Assembly (NCBI RefSeq): GCF_000761155.1
Contig: NZ_CP009533.1
Location: 2,604,001-2,668,000 of the forward strand
Reading direction: 5' to 3'
Length of the DNA stretch: 64,000 nucleotides
From: Pseudomonas rhizosphaerae
Lineage (GTDB): Bacteria; Pseudomonadota; Gammaproteobacteria; Pseudomonadales; Pseudomonadaceae
Under the pieces are notes generated by a model. That model did no database searches, was not told the origin of the DNA, and saw nothing but the letters and a program-made list of their open reading frames with translations. A program made the translations under genes and the position numbers. The first letter of the stretch is position 1, and every line of letters starts with the position of its first letter. Below are positions 55,906-64,000 of the stretch, piece by piece.

Positions 55906-55922
55906 GGGGGGTTTGTATACAC

Positions 55923-57137
55923 TCAAAAAAGGCCGGAGGTCGGGGGCGGGGTGCCCTTGAGCTGCCAGGTGCCCACTGCTGCGGCTTTCCAGTCGCGGGG
56001 GTTGTGATTGGCTACGGTGCGGGCGTTGCGCCAGTGCCGGTCCAGGTTATGGCCGCGCCCGGTCGTGGAGGCGCCGCCCACATCGAACACCCGTTCCGCC
56101 GCCTTGAGCGCACATTCGGCGGCGATGTATTGCGCCTGCGCCACTTCGATCGCGGCCTCGTCCACAGCCGCCGGATCGAGCCCAGCGGCCCAGGCGCGAT
56201 CGATCGCTTCGGCGGCCTTGAGCACCACCGCTTCCGCGGTGTAGGCACGCGCCGAGATATCGCCCACGCTCAACGCTACATAGGGATCATCCACCGATTG
56301 CTCGGCGCTGCTGTGCTTGATCGGACGGGCATGATGGCGTGCGAACGCCACCGCGTCGTTCAACGCATTGCGGGCGATTCCGGCCTGCACCGACGCCAGG
56401 AACACCTGCAGGAATGGCGTCACCAGTGTGCGCTTGCCCTCCTCCACCGTGCGCGTGCGGACCTCGTGGGCATAGACCTGCACGTTGTCCAGCCGCGTCG
56501 TGCCACTGGCCGTGAGGCGTTGGCCCATGGCGTCGAAATCATCCAGCAGCACCAGCCCTTCGCGGTCGCGGGGCAGGATGAACGACAGCGGCTGGTCGTG
56601 TTCGTCCAGCGCCACCGCGCTGATCCAGTCGGCGTACAGCGAGCCGGTGCTGTAGAACTTGCTGCCGTTGGCCCGGTAGTGATCACCTTCGCGCACGATG
56701 CGGGCGCTGATGGCACCGTTGGCACCGCCGACTTCCCAACCGGCGTTGCCCAGCACCGCGCCTTGCAGGTAACGGGCGAACCAGAGCTGACGCTCCTGCT
56801 CGGCGCCTTCGGCGCGGGACACCAACAGCCCCTCGATGAAACCGAAGCCGGGGCGCAAGGCCTGGGCGACATTGGAATCCACCGACGCAATGCGCACCAG
56901 CAGGCCAATGACGTCCTTCACCGAACCGCCAGGGCCGCCATAGCGGGTGGGAATGCGCAGGGTGTAGAGCGACGCGGCCGCAATCTGTGCGACGGCCTCA
57001 AAGGGTAGTTGGCGCTCGCGCTCGCGCGCGGCGGCGCCGGCAGCGATCACAGGAAGCAATTGCTCGGCCCGTTCCAGCAGCTGTTCTACGGTGAGCCGGG
57101 TTTTAGGTAGAGAAGGCACTGCAGCAGCGTGAGTCAT
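55923..57137 (-). CDS. sfnB: SfnB-type sulfur acquisition oxidoreductase (acyl-CoA dehydrogenase fold)
   Basis: 404 aa from ATG 57137 (AGGAAC upstream). AAASLYTLRIPTRYGGPGGS, LGNAGWEVGGANGAISARIV and RVFDVGGASTTGRGHNLDRH, then WRNARTVANHNPRDWKAAAV, are the blocks of the SfnB/DszC-like flavin monooxygenases. They use reduced flavin to act on organosulfur compounds, for example in dimethyl sulfone or sulfonate use. It lies 46 bp after the ABC transporter ATPase gene in the same operon and converges on sfnR. Confidence 0.9.
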   Translation of the reverse strand: MTHAAAVPSLPKTRLTVEQLLERAEQLLPVIAAGAAARERERQLPFEAVAQIAAASLYTLRIPTRYGGPGGSVKDVIGLLVRIASVDSNVAQALRPGFGFIEGLLVSRAEGAEQERQLWFARYLQGAVLGNAGWEVGGANGAISARIVREGDHYRANGSKFYSTGSLYADWISAVALDEHDQPLSFILPRDREGLVLLDDFDAMGQRLTASGTTRLDNVQVYAHEVRTRTVEEGKRTLVTPFLQVFLASVQAGIARNALNDAVAFARHHARPIKHSSAEQSVDDPYVALSVGDISARAYTAEAVVLKAAEAIDRAWAAGLDPAAVDEAAIEVAQAQYIAAECALKAAERVFDVGGASTTGRGHNLDRHWRNARTVANHNPRDWKAAAVGTWQLKGTPPPTSGLF

Positions 57138-57183
57138 GAAGTGTTCCTGTCTGTAAAAAGGTGGAAAGAGCAGCGAAACGCCT

Positions 57184-58896
57184 TCAAATGGCGATCTTCC
57201 ACAAGCGGGATTCGTCGAACAGCAGCACGGCGTTTTCCGGCTCCAGGGGCGGTACCTGCAACGGCACGCCAGCGCTGGGCAGGCGTGGCACGGCACCGAG
57301 CAGGCGTTGGGTGTACGGGTGCTGCGGCGACTCGAACAACTGCTCGACCGGCGCGCGCTCGACCACCTGACCATGGCGCATCACCAGCACCTCGTCGCTG
57401 ACATGACGGATGACGCCCAGGTCGTGGGAAATGAACAGGTAAGCCAGGCCCAGTTCGGCTTGCAGGTCGGCGAGCAAGTCCAGCACCTGGGCCTGGACCG
57501 AGACATCCAGTGCCGATACCGGCTCGTCGCAGACGATGACCTTAGGGTTGCTGGCAATGGCCCGGGCAATCGCCACCCGCTGGCGCTGGCCACCGGAGAG
57601 TTGCAGGGGCCGCCGCGCCGCCAACTCGGCAGGCAAACGCACCTGCTGCAGCAAACTGCGAATGCGTGGCGCCTGTTCGGGCGGCGCAATGCCGGCCACG
57701 TCCAGCGCATCGGCTAGAATCTGCCCGACGCTCCAGCGCGGGTCGAACGAACTGAGCGGGTCCTGATAGATCACGCTGATGTCGCGCCGCAACGCCCGAC
57801 GCTGGCTTTCGGCGACCCGTGTATTGGCGCTGCCGTTCCAGGGTTGATCGAGAAAGCACACTTGCCCGTCGTCCGTCTCGAGCAGTCCCAGGGCCATACG
57901 CGCCACAGTGGTCTTGCCCGAACCGGATTCACCGACGATGCCCAGGGTCTGGCCGGCGCGCAGTTCGAAATCGACACCGTCGACCACCTGGCGCACCTGC
58001 TGATCAGGCCCGACATAGCGCTTGCCCAGGCCACGGGCGTGCAACAGCACGGGCTGATCGAGCCGTGGTGCGCGGGCGAGCGTGGCGGTGCGTTGACCTG
58101 GGCTGAGCCGGGTACCACGTTCATGCTCGGCCGGAACCGCATCGAGCAGGCTGCGGGTGTAGGGATGGCGCGGCGCGGTCAGCACCTGGTGCATGCTGCC
58201 CTGCTCCACCACTTCACCGTGCTGCAACACCAGCACCTCGTCGGCCAGTTGCGCGACCACCGCCAGATCGTGACTGATGATCAACAACGAACTGCCCTGG
58301 GCTTTGATTTCCTGCAATACGCCGAGAATCTGCGCCTGCACGGTGGCGTCCAGTGCGGTGGTCGGCTCGTCGGCGATCACCAGGCCCGGATCCAGGGCCA
58401 GCGCGCTGGCGATCAACGCACGCTGACGCAATCCGCCGGACAATTCGCCCGAGCGCTGCCGGGCGCGCAGGGCCGGTTCCGGCACCCCGACCCGTTCCAG
58501 CAATTGCAGCACGCGCGCGGCACGGGAAGCACGGTCGCCCCAACCATGGGTCCGCAGCACTTCGAGGATTTCCTTGCCGACCGGCCGCAGCGGGTCGAGC
58601 GAAACCAGGGCGTCCTGCAGCACGAAACCGATGTCCTTGCCGCGCACTCGACGCCACTGGCGGTCGCTCAAGGCGAGCAGGTCGAGATCACCGTATTGCA
58701 GGCGCCGTGCACGCACTTGTGCACCCTCTCCGGCCAGGCCGATCAGGCTGCGCGCAGTGACGCTCTTGCCCGAGCCGGACTCGCCGACCAAGGCCAGGGT
58801 CTTGCCCGGCTCCAAGGTGAACGACAGGTTGCGCACCACGCGTTGCCCGGCGAACTCCACGCTCAGGCCTTCGACGATCAGCGTCTTGTGGCTCAT
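57184..58896 (-). CDS. ABC transporter ATP-binding protein with two fused ATPase domains (peptide/nickel type)
   Basis: 570 aa. Domain 1 has Walker A VGESGSGKSVTARSLIGL and signature LSGGLRQRALIASALALDP, with Walker B LVIADEPTTALD. Domain 2 (from ~residue 300) has [36 protein letters not shown] and VIVCDEPVSALD. Each ends with an oligopeptide-transporter motif (PRHPYTRSLLDAVP; PQHPYTQRLLGAVP). This is the DppD-DppF pair as one chain, as in GsiA/YejF. The true start ATG 58896 overlaps the permease stop; the frame's long upstream extension lies inside the permease gene and is not coding. Confidence 0.92.
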   Translation of the reverse strand: MSHKTLIVEGLSVEFAGQRVVRNLSFTLEPGKTLALVGESGSGKSVTARSLIGLAGEGAQVRARRLQYGDLDLLALSDRQWRRVRGKDIGFVLQDALVSLDPLRPVGKEILEVLRTHGWGDRASRAARVLQLLERVGVPEPALRARQRSGELSGGLRQRALIASALALDPGLVIADEPTTALDATVQAQILGVLQEIKAQGSSLLIISHDLAVVAQLADEVLVLQHGEVVEQGSMHQVLTAPRHPYTRSLLDAVPAEHERGTRLSPGQRTATLARAPRLDQPVLLHARGLGKRYVGPDQQVRQVVDGVDFELRAGQTLGIVGESGSGKTTVARMALGLLETDDGQVCFLDQPWNGSANTRVAESQRRALRRDISVIYQDPLSSFDPRWSVGQILADALDVAGIAPPEQAPRIRSLLQQVRLPAELAARRPLQLSGGQRQRVAIARAIASNPKVIVCDEPVSALDVSVQAQVLDLLADLQAELGLAYLFISHDLGVIRHVSDEVLVMRHGQVVERAPVEQLFESPQHPYTQRLLGAVPRLPSAGVPLQVPPLEPENAVLLFDESRLWKIAI

Positions 58897-59756
58897 GTCA
58901 GGCGGCCCTCCAGGCGTTGTTGCAGATAGCGACCGGCGACGGTGGTCGACAAGGTGGTGAGTACGATGAACAACCCCGGAAAAAACGTCAGCCACCAGGC
59001 GTTGGCAATGAAGTCGCGACCCATGGACAGCATGGTGCCCCACTCCGGCGTGGGCGGCCGCGCGCCCAGGCCGAGGAAGCTCAGCGCCGAGGCCCAGACG
59101 ATGGCCTGCCCCACACCCATGGTCAGAGTGACGATCAGCGGGCGCATGGCGTTGGGCAGCAGCTGTCGCCAGATGATGCGTCGCGTGGGGTGGCCCAGGG
59201 CGCGCGCCGCTTCGATGTAACCGGCGTTGCGCACCGCCAGCACCTGCCCGCGGACCATCCGCGCATACCCCGGCGCGGCGCCCAGGCCAGTGGCGATGAT
59301 CAGCGGGCCGATGCCACTGCCGAAGATGGCCACGAACAGCAACGCCAGAACCAGGCTGGGAAAGGCGAACAGGACTTCCAGCAACCAGCCCACACCGCGG
59401 TCGGTGCGCAGCCCTCCCAGGCCGCCGAGCAGGCCGAGAACAATGGCGATGCTCATCGCCAGCGCCGTCGCCGCCAAACCGACGAACAGCGACAGGCGCG
59501 CGCCGTGGATCACCCGTGAGTAGATGTCGCGACCCGATTGATCGGTGCCGAACCAGTGTGCCCAACCGGGCGGATGAAAGGCGTCGCGCGGAACGATGGC
59601 CAGCGGGTCGCCGTGCGCGAACAGCTGCGGTGCCACCGCGGCCACGATCACCAGCGTCAGGAAACCGATCGCCAGGCTCGCGCCTAGACGGATCCGACGG
59701 GGTCGACGTTGAGTGCGCAGCGGTAACGCCGGGCTTTCCAGAATCAGATCGCTCAT
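58893..59756 (-). CDS. ABC transporter permease (DppC-like)
   Basis: 287 aa. A cytoplasmic N-terminus leads to the first helix LGASLAIGFLTLVIVAAVAP, then HWFGTDQSGRDIYSRVIHGA, the DppC/OppC signature, and the EAA loop NAGYIEAARALGHPTRRIIW. It overlaps both neighbours as ATGA. Confidence 0.92.
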   Translation of the reverse strand: MSDLILESPALPLRTQRRPRRIRLGASLAIGFLTLVIVAAVAPQLFAHGDPLAIVPRDAFHPPGWAHWFGTDQSGRDIYSRVIHGARLSLFVGLAATALAMSIAIVLGLLGGLGGLRTDRGVGWLLEVLFAFPSLVLALLFVAIFGSGIGPLIIATGLGAAPGYARMVRGQVLAVRNAGYIEAARALGHPTRRIIWRQLLPNAMRPLIVTLTMGVGQAIVWASALSFLGLGARPPTPEWGTMLSMGRDFIANAWWLTFFPGLFIVLTTLSTTVAGRYLQQRLEGRLT

Positions 59757-60745
59757 GCCAGGGTTTCCTTCTGCCGTGGGTCGATCCACTGGTACACCAG
59801 GTCGACCAGAATGTTGGCCAGCACATACCCGGCCGCGACCACCAGGCTGATGCCGATGGTCAACGGCAAGTCCTGCAGCTGCACCGCTTGATACAACTGA
59901 CGGCCCAGGCCCCTGCGGGAAAAGATCACTTCGATCACCACGGCGCCGCTGATCAGCGCGCCGATTGCCCAGCCGGACAGCGACACACCGGGGAGCACGG
60001 CATGCCGCAGCGCGTGTTTGAAGCGCACCGCCGCGTCGCTCAGGCCACGGGTGCGCGCGGTCAGCACGAAGGGCTGGTCCAGGGTCAGTTCCAGTGATTC
60101 GCGGGTCACCTGGCCAATGAAGCCGGCCAGCGGCACTGCCAGCGCGACCGTCGGCAGCACCAAGGTCCGCCAGCCGTCGCTGCCCGCCGGTGGAAACAGG
60201 CGCAGGCCGAAGGCGAACACCGCCAGCAGCACGATGCCCAGCCAGAAATGCGGTAGGGCCGCGCACAGGGTTTCAGCCAGGGACGCCAGGCGCCCGACCC
60301 AGCTGCGGCGGCCAGCGGTGAACACGGTCAAGGCCAGCACCAGCAGCCAGGCCAGCACCAGTGCGCTCAAGGTCAGCTCCAGGGTCGGCCCGGCCTGCTC
60401 GGCCAGTACCCGCGTAACCGGCATGTGTTGGGAATAGGAAACCCCCAGGTCGCCCTGCACCAGGCGCACCAGGTACAGCCCGTACTGGACCGCCAGGGGC
60501 CGATCCAGGCCGTACTCGCGGGTGACCTCGGCGACGGTCTCGGGGGTCGGGTTGCCGCTGGGTCCACCCAGGATGGCCTGTACCGGATCGCCCGGCATCA
60601 GGCGCAGGGCGAAGAAGGTCAGCGTGGCGACGGCCCACAACACCAGCAGCCCTCCGCCCAGGCGCACGGCGGCGCGGCGGCCCAGGCGAATCAAGCGCTG
60701 GCGGCGGGGGTCCGGCGACGAAACAGTTACAGGTGTCGTGGTCAT
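59753..60745 (-). CDS. ABC transporter permease (DppB-like)
   Basis: 330 aa. LMPGDPVQAILGG and YGLDRPLAVQYGLYLVRLVQ, then GDLGVSYSQHMPVTRVLAEQ, are the DppB/NikB periplasmic-loop motifs; RTRGLSDAAVRFKHALRHAV is the EAA loop. It overlaps the binding-protein gene and the second permease gene by 4 bp each. Confidence 0.92.
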   Translation of the reverse strand: MTTTPVTVSSPDPRRQRLIRLGRRAAVRLGGGLLVLWAVATLTFFALRLMPGDPVQAILGGPSGNPTPETVAEVTREYGLDRPLAVQYGLYLVRLVQGDLGVSYSQHMPVTRVLAEQAGPTLELTLSALVLAWLLVLALTVFTAGRRSWVGRLASLAETLCAALPHFWLGIVLLAVFAFGLRLFPPAGSDGWRTLVLPTVALAVPLAGFIGQVTRESLELTLDQPFVLTARTRGLSDAAVRFKHALRHAVLPGVSLSGWAIGALISGAVVIEVIFSRRGLGRQLYQAVQLQDLPLTIGISLVVAAGYVLANILVDLVYQWIDPRQKETLA

Positions 60746-62409
60746 TTGTTCACCCAGGCGTCATAAAGGTAGGTCACCGCCAGCGAGGTTTCCAGACGAA
60801 CCCCCTGGGTCGTTTTGTAGATGCCCAACCGGGTGCTCTGCGGGTAGGTGGTCAGTTGCAGATACTGGCTGGAGGCTACGGCCTGCGCCTGGTGGTACAA
60901 CGCCTGGCGTTGGCTGGGGTCCTGCGTGGCCAGGGCCCGTTGCACCAGCTCGTCGAACTGTGGATCGCTGAAGCCTGCGGTGTTCTGGTGATAGCCGCCC
61001 ACCCCAGCAGGCTGGATGAACGCGCTGCTGAAGATGATCCGCAGCACGTCGGCGGTGTTGGTGTTCCAGTAGCCGACGCGGATGTCGTAGTCCCAATCGG
61101 CCTGGCGCTTGGTCGCCTGGACGTCGCTCATCTGCTCCATGATTAGCTCGATGCCAGCTTGCCGCGTGGTGGCCTGCACCTGCTCCCACAGGGTGAATTC
61201 CGACGGCGGTGTGCGATTGCCCAGCACCACTGTCACCTGCAGGCGCTTGCCGTCCTTGAGGCGATAGCCCTCCTCGTCACGGCCGGTCCAGCCGGCCTCG
61301 TCAAGCAGTTGGGCGGCGCGCGCCGGGTCGTAATCCTGGGCGTGTTCGAAGTCGGGGCTGTAGAAGCGGGTGGCTTTGCTCAACGGACCACCGGCGCGAG
61401 GAAACTCGCCGAAGTAGACGCTTTTCAAGGCACCGTCGATGTCGGCGCTGCGCACGAAGGCTTCACGCACCTTGATATCGTTGAACGGCGCGCGGCGGAT
61501 ATTCAGCGTGCCGTTGGTAGGGTTGCCGGGGCGCTGGGCAATGATCAGTTGCAGGTCCGGGTTGCGGCGTGCCGCTTCGTGGGATTCGGGCGGCAGGACT
61601 TCGATCACGTCCACTTCACCGGCCTGCAGTGACGCGAACCGCACGGAAGGCTCCTGAATGAACTTCCAGACGATGCGATCCAGATACGCAGGCCCCTGAT
61701 GCTGGGCCGTGGGCGGCGCCGAGTTGTAGTGCGGGTTGCGTTCGAGCACCACCTGGCTTTGCCGGTCCCAGCGCGCCACCTTGAACGGGCCGGTGCCGAC
61801 CGGGCTTTCGCAGTTGACGTCGCGCGGACGCAGCAGCGCTCGGGGCGATTCGATACCGAGGAAGCCCTGGGCCAGCACTTCCAGAAACGCCGCGTAGGGT
61901 GTAGCCAGGTGCACCTGAGCGGTATAGGTGTCGAGCACATCGGTGCGCTGGTACTGACGGATGTAGCCGCCGGCGGTGCTCGATTGGGTCTTGGGGTTGG
62001 CCATGTGGTCGAGGTTGGCCTTGACCGCGGCGGCGTTGAACGGCGTGCCATCGGTGAAGCGCACGTCGTCGCGCAGGTGGAAGGTGTAGGTCAGGCCATC
62101 GGGCGAAATGTCCCAGCTTTTTGCCAGCCAGGGTCCGATACGTCCGTCGGCGTCCATCGACACCAGCGAGTCGAGGACTTGCTGGGCGAGAAACACTTGC
62201 GGCATGTCGCCGGCCACGTGCGGGTCCAGGCAGGTCGGTTCGCGGTCGGTGGCATAGATGAGCGTGCCGCCGCTGACCGGGGTGTCCGTGCGTGCCGCAG
62301 CGGTGGGATTGTTGTCGCAACCGCTTAGCAGCAAGCTGACGGCCAACAAACTGGCCCAGGCGATACCGCCGTGGGGTGTTGCAGAGGAACGCGGATGAAT
62401 GTCTGGCAT
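60742..62409 (-). CDS. ABC transporter solute-binding lipoprotein, family 5
   Basis: 555 aa. The signal ends in a lipobox (AVSLLLSGC, Cys about residue 31), so the protein is lipid-anchored on the periplasmic side. GGTLIYATDREPTCLDPHVA, LAKSWDISPDGLTYTFHLRD, VRFTDGTPFNAAAVKANLDH and NCESPVGTGPFKVARWDRQS are family-5 motifs. It is first in a five-gene operon ending with sfnB, so it probably binds an organosulfur compound or sulfur-containing peptide. A sigma-54-like promoter lies 48 bases upstream. Confidence 0.92.
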   Translation of the reverse strand: MPDIHPRSSATPHGGIAWASLLAVSLLLSGCDNNPTAAARTDTPVSGGTLIYATDREPTCLDPHVAGDMPQVFLAQQVLDSLVSMDADGRIGPWLAKSWDISPDGLTYTFHLRDDVRFTDGTPFNAAAVKANLDHMANPKTQSSTAGGYIRQYQRTDVLDTYTAQVHLATPYAAFLEVLAQGFLGIESPRALLRPRDVNCESPVGTGPFKVARWDRQSQVVLERNPHYNSAPPTAQHQGPAYLDRIVWKFIQEPSVRFASLQAGEVDVIEVLPPESHEAARRNPDLQLIIAQRPGNPTNGTLNIRRAPFNDIKVREAFVRSADIDGALKSVYFGEFPRAGGPLSKATRFYSPDFEHAQDYDPARAAQLLDEAGWTGRDEEGYRLKDGKRLQVTVVLGNRTPPSEFTLWEQVQATTRQAGIELIMEQMSDVQATKRQADWDYDIRVGYWNTNTADVLRIIFSSAFIQPAGVGGYHQNTAGFSDPQFDELVQRALATQDPSQRQALYHQAQAVASSQYLQLTTYPQSTRLGIYKTTQGVRLETSLAVTYLYDAWVNK

Positions 62410-62456
62410 GGGTCGGGCTGCGCCTTGTGTCGATGCTGAAGCTCACAAGGGGTGAT

Positions 62457-62471
62457 TGCACAAGCCATGCC
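62457..62471 (-). promoter_or_regulatory. Sigma-54-type promoter for the sfn transporter operon
   Basis: On the minus strand GGCATG-GCTT-GTGCA fits the -24/-12 pattern GGCACG-N4-TTGCW with GG and GC 10 bases apart. It would place the transcript start about 37 bases before the binding-protein ATG, matching an SfnR-dependent operon. Confidence 0.6.
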
Positions 62472-62623
62472 GACCGCCCCGCCTCGCTGTTTCGGGGCTT
62501 TGCGGGTTTTGCTGGATGAACTGGCGGGGCAGTTTGTTGAAAGGGTGTTGGCTGGCGGACAGTTGTTGGGGAGAAGCTTTCTCTGTGTTGCAGATCCGGT
62601 TTTATCGGTGAATCGAAAACCGT

Positions 62624-62860
62624 ATTCGCGGGCAGAGACCCGCTCCCACAGTGCTGCGGATGAGTTTCGTCCTGTGAGATCAGGGCGGGCGGCGAACCCT
62701 CTGCCCGCGAAAGAGCCTAGCCTTTTCCACCTAGGCAGGGCGTACTCATACCAATGTGGGAGCGGGTCTCTGCCCGCGAAAGGGCCTGGCCTTTTCCACC
62801 TAGGTAGGGCGTACTCATACCAATGTGGGAGCGGGTCTCTGCCCGCGAAGGGGCCTGGCC
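62624..62860. repeat. REP elements within a 69-bp tandem repeat
   Basis: One REP lies at 62624-62650. From 62701 a 69-bp unit ending in a REP is repeated (62701-62769, 62770-62838, partial from 62839), with only a few base differences between units. These occupy the 467-bp gap between the transporter operon and the RAYT gene; I see no gene there. Confidence 0.85.
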
Positions 62861-62876
62861 TGCCTGCCACGTTTAC

Positions 62877-63332
62877 TCAGACCCACACAGCATCCCAGAG
62901 CGGATAGTCGCCCAAACGCTTAACGAGTCCAGCGCGCAACGGATTGGCCACCACATACCGCGCAGCGGCCACGACGCTCTCTTCGCGCCGCAATGCGCGG
63001 TCATGGAAACTCGTTTGCCAGAGTGGTCCGGTACGGCCGGTGTGCCGGTTGAAAGACCTCGCAGAGCGAGATTTCACCTCGCGGATAACGTTCGCCAGCG
63101 AGCTGGAGTGCAACTCGATCAGCCAGTGCAAGTGGTCGGGCATCAGTACCCATGCCAGCGAGGTTACACGCCCACTGGCCTGTGCCCGCCGCAGTTCGGT
63201 GACAACGTGCCGACCCAATGACCAGTCGAGGAAAACAGGCTGGCGTGCGAGCACGACGGTGGTGAGAAGGTACGGACGTCCAGGCTCGGAATATCGGCCA
63301 AAACGCAGGCTTTTCGAGGTGTAGTTCGGCAT
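62877..63332 (-). CDS. REP-associated tyrosine transposase (RAYT)
   Basis: 151 aa. The HUH motif is VLMPDHLHWLIEL, and the catalytic Tyr lies in VVAAARYVVANPLRAGLVKR, the Y1 transposase pattern of RAYTs. It is flanked on both sides by REP copies that it is expected to recognise and spread. The full length suggests it is intact. Confidence 0.92.
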   Translation of the reverse strand: MPNYTSKSLRFGRYSEPGRPYLLTTVVLARQPVFLDWSLGRHVVTELRRAQASGRVTSLAWVLMPDHLHWLIELHSSSLANVIREVKSRSARSFNRHTGRTGPLWQTSFHDRALRREESVVAAARYVVANPLRAGLVKRLGDYPLWDAVWV

Positions 63333-63402
63333 GCCAGGCTCTTTGAAGAAAACCAGGAATGTATAAGGTTAGTGATGCTCGGGAACGAGTTGATAATCAC
63401 TA

Positions 63403-63626
63403 GATGTGTCGTGGCCGAGGACGCTTTCGCGGGCAGAGACCCGCTCCCACATGGGCTGGGCGCGATGCATAGGGTATGGCTGTGGGATGCAAGGTAATGG
63501 CTACTGGATGTGTCGTGGCCGAGGACGCTTTCGCGGGCAGAGGGCTCGCCGCCCGCCCCGCTCCCACATGGGTGCAGGGGAGTTTCGTCTCTGTGGGAGC
63601 GGGTCTCTGCCCGCGAAGGGGCCTGG
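63403..63626. repeat. REP elements with duplicated flanks, downstream side of the RAYT
   Basis: A segment of about 35 bases starting GATGTGTCGTGGCCGAGGAC occurs at 63403 and again at 63507, each leading into a REP copy. A further inverted REP (63596-63620) completes the group. The 317-bp gap between the RAYT and the ABC transporter gene contains nothing else that I recognise. Confidence 0.82.
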
Positions 63627-63649
63627 CCTGCTTAAGGCGTTTCCACAGA

Positions 63650-64000
63650 CTACGCCAACGCCAGCTCCTCGTCGTACGGGTTCTGGGCCTGGCGGCTCCA
63701 GAGGCGGAAGTACTGGCCTTGACGTGCCAGCAGGTCGTCGTGGGAGCCGTCTTCGATGATGCGGCCGTCTTCGAACACCAGGATGCGGTCCAGGTGGGCG
63801 ACCGTCGACAGCCGGTGGGCGACGACGATCACGGTCTTGTCCTGCATGATTTCGTCGAGTTTCTCCTGGATGAACCGTTCGGTGATCGAGTCCAGCGCCG
63901 AAGTTGCCTCGTCCATCACCAGAATGGGCGCGTTCTTGAGCAATACCCTGGCGATGGCGATGCGTTGGCGTTGGCCCCCGGAAAGCTTCACGCCACGTTC
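63650..64000 (-). CDS. ABC exporter ATPase/permease, C-terminal part
   Basis: The last ~116 residues of an ABC protein whose start is beyond the right edge. The visible part begins [20 protein letters not shown] (signature motif), then [20 protein letters not shown] (Walker B, D-loop), [20 protein letters not shown] (switch His) and a short tail. The DEATSALD and AHRLST forms are typical of MsbA-like exporters with fused membrane domains. Confidence 0.9.
   Translation of the reverse strand, partial: ERGVKLSGGQRQRIAIARVLLKNAPILVMDEATSALDSITERFIQEKLDEIMQDKTVIVVAHRLSTVAHLDRILVFEDGRIIEDGSHDDLLARQGQYFRLWSRQAQNPYDEELALA

Noticed and set aside
58897-59826. Extension of the tandem ABC ATPase frame to ~880 residues
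   Set aside because: The extra part is Arg/His-rich sequence antisense in character and overlaps the well-supported DppC-like permease; the ATG at 58896 fits the family start and overlaps the permease stop.
62624-62860. CRISPR array
   Set aside because: The repeated units are 69 bp REP-containing tandem copies with near-identical content and no unique spacers.

Overview
The window looks like chromosomal DNA of a Pseudomonas (fluorescens/putida-type). The evidence is high-GC coding throughout most of it, repeated 'GTGGGAGCGGGTCTCTGCCCGCGAA'-type REP elements (given here only as a class) with a REP-associated transposase, and family content typical of that genus: sfnR/sfnB, pagL, an FMN-dependent L-lactate dehydrogenase, rulAB-like umuDC, and many LysR, GntR and IclR-controlled catabolic clusters. 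No rRNA, tRNA or CRISPR array was seen.

Layout. (1) 1-6519: two LysR-controlled carboxylate modules (RraA-family aldolase, ACS-type and MHS-type transporters, and a small two-subunit TPP decarboxylase). (2) 6600-8354: TetR regulator and convergent MFS transporter. (3) 8568-22429: a large catabolic cluster of a DUF1185 protein, alpha/beta hydrolase, aldehyde dehydrogenase, two flavin reductases, a luciferase-like monooxygenase, a GntR/FCD regulator, a zinc-ribbon Nudix hydrolase, a RibB-RibA-like protein, a polyamine-type ABC importer and an NCS1 permease. Four copies of a TGGTATACCA palindrome sit at its promoters and tie it into one apparent regulon. It probably carries its own FMN supply. 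(4) 22492-27313: five-gene minus-strand IclR operon (hydratase, FAH hydrolase, alpha/beta-barrel protein, membrane-anchored PQQ-type dehydrogenase). (5) 27571-36827: sugar-acid oxidation (FAH-type dehydratase, UxaA/GarD dehydratase, semialdehyde dehydrogenase), transporter, AroE-like and Gfo/Idh/MocA dehydrogenases. (6) 37178-38207: pagL and an OhrR-like MarR protein.

(7) 38235-45720 is the most unusual region. A 5' truncated umuC copy and an intact umuC form 951-bp direct repeats around an AT-rich insert. The insert encodes a candidate ribosomally made, modified peptide (RiPP): a 33-residue acidic precursor ending in Asn, an intrinsic attenuator, an MccB/PaaA-like ThiF enzyme, a 2-oxoglutarate/Fe(II) oxygenase, an EamA/DMT exporter and an M32 carboxypeptidase. 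The set resembles the pantocin A and microcin C families but appears distinct.

(8) 44028-50064: DNA-damage genes (umuDC behind a perfect LexA box, SRAP/YedK, UvsE) with a GH65 phosphorylase among them. (9) 50200-51921: lone lldD behind a perfect GntR-type box, and a phosphodiesterase. (10) 52192-54217: exbD, exbB and a frameshifted tonB. (11) 54663-62409: sfnR, and a five-gene operon of a peptide/nickel-type ABC transporter plus sfnB behind a sigma-54-like promoter. (12) 62410-64000: REP elements, a RAYT transposase, and the 3' end of an ABC exporter.
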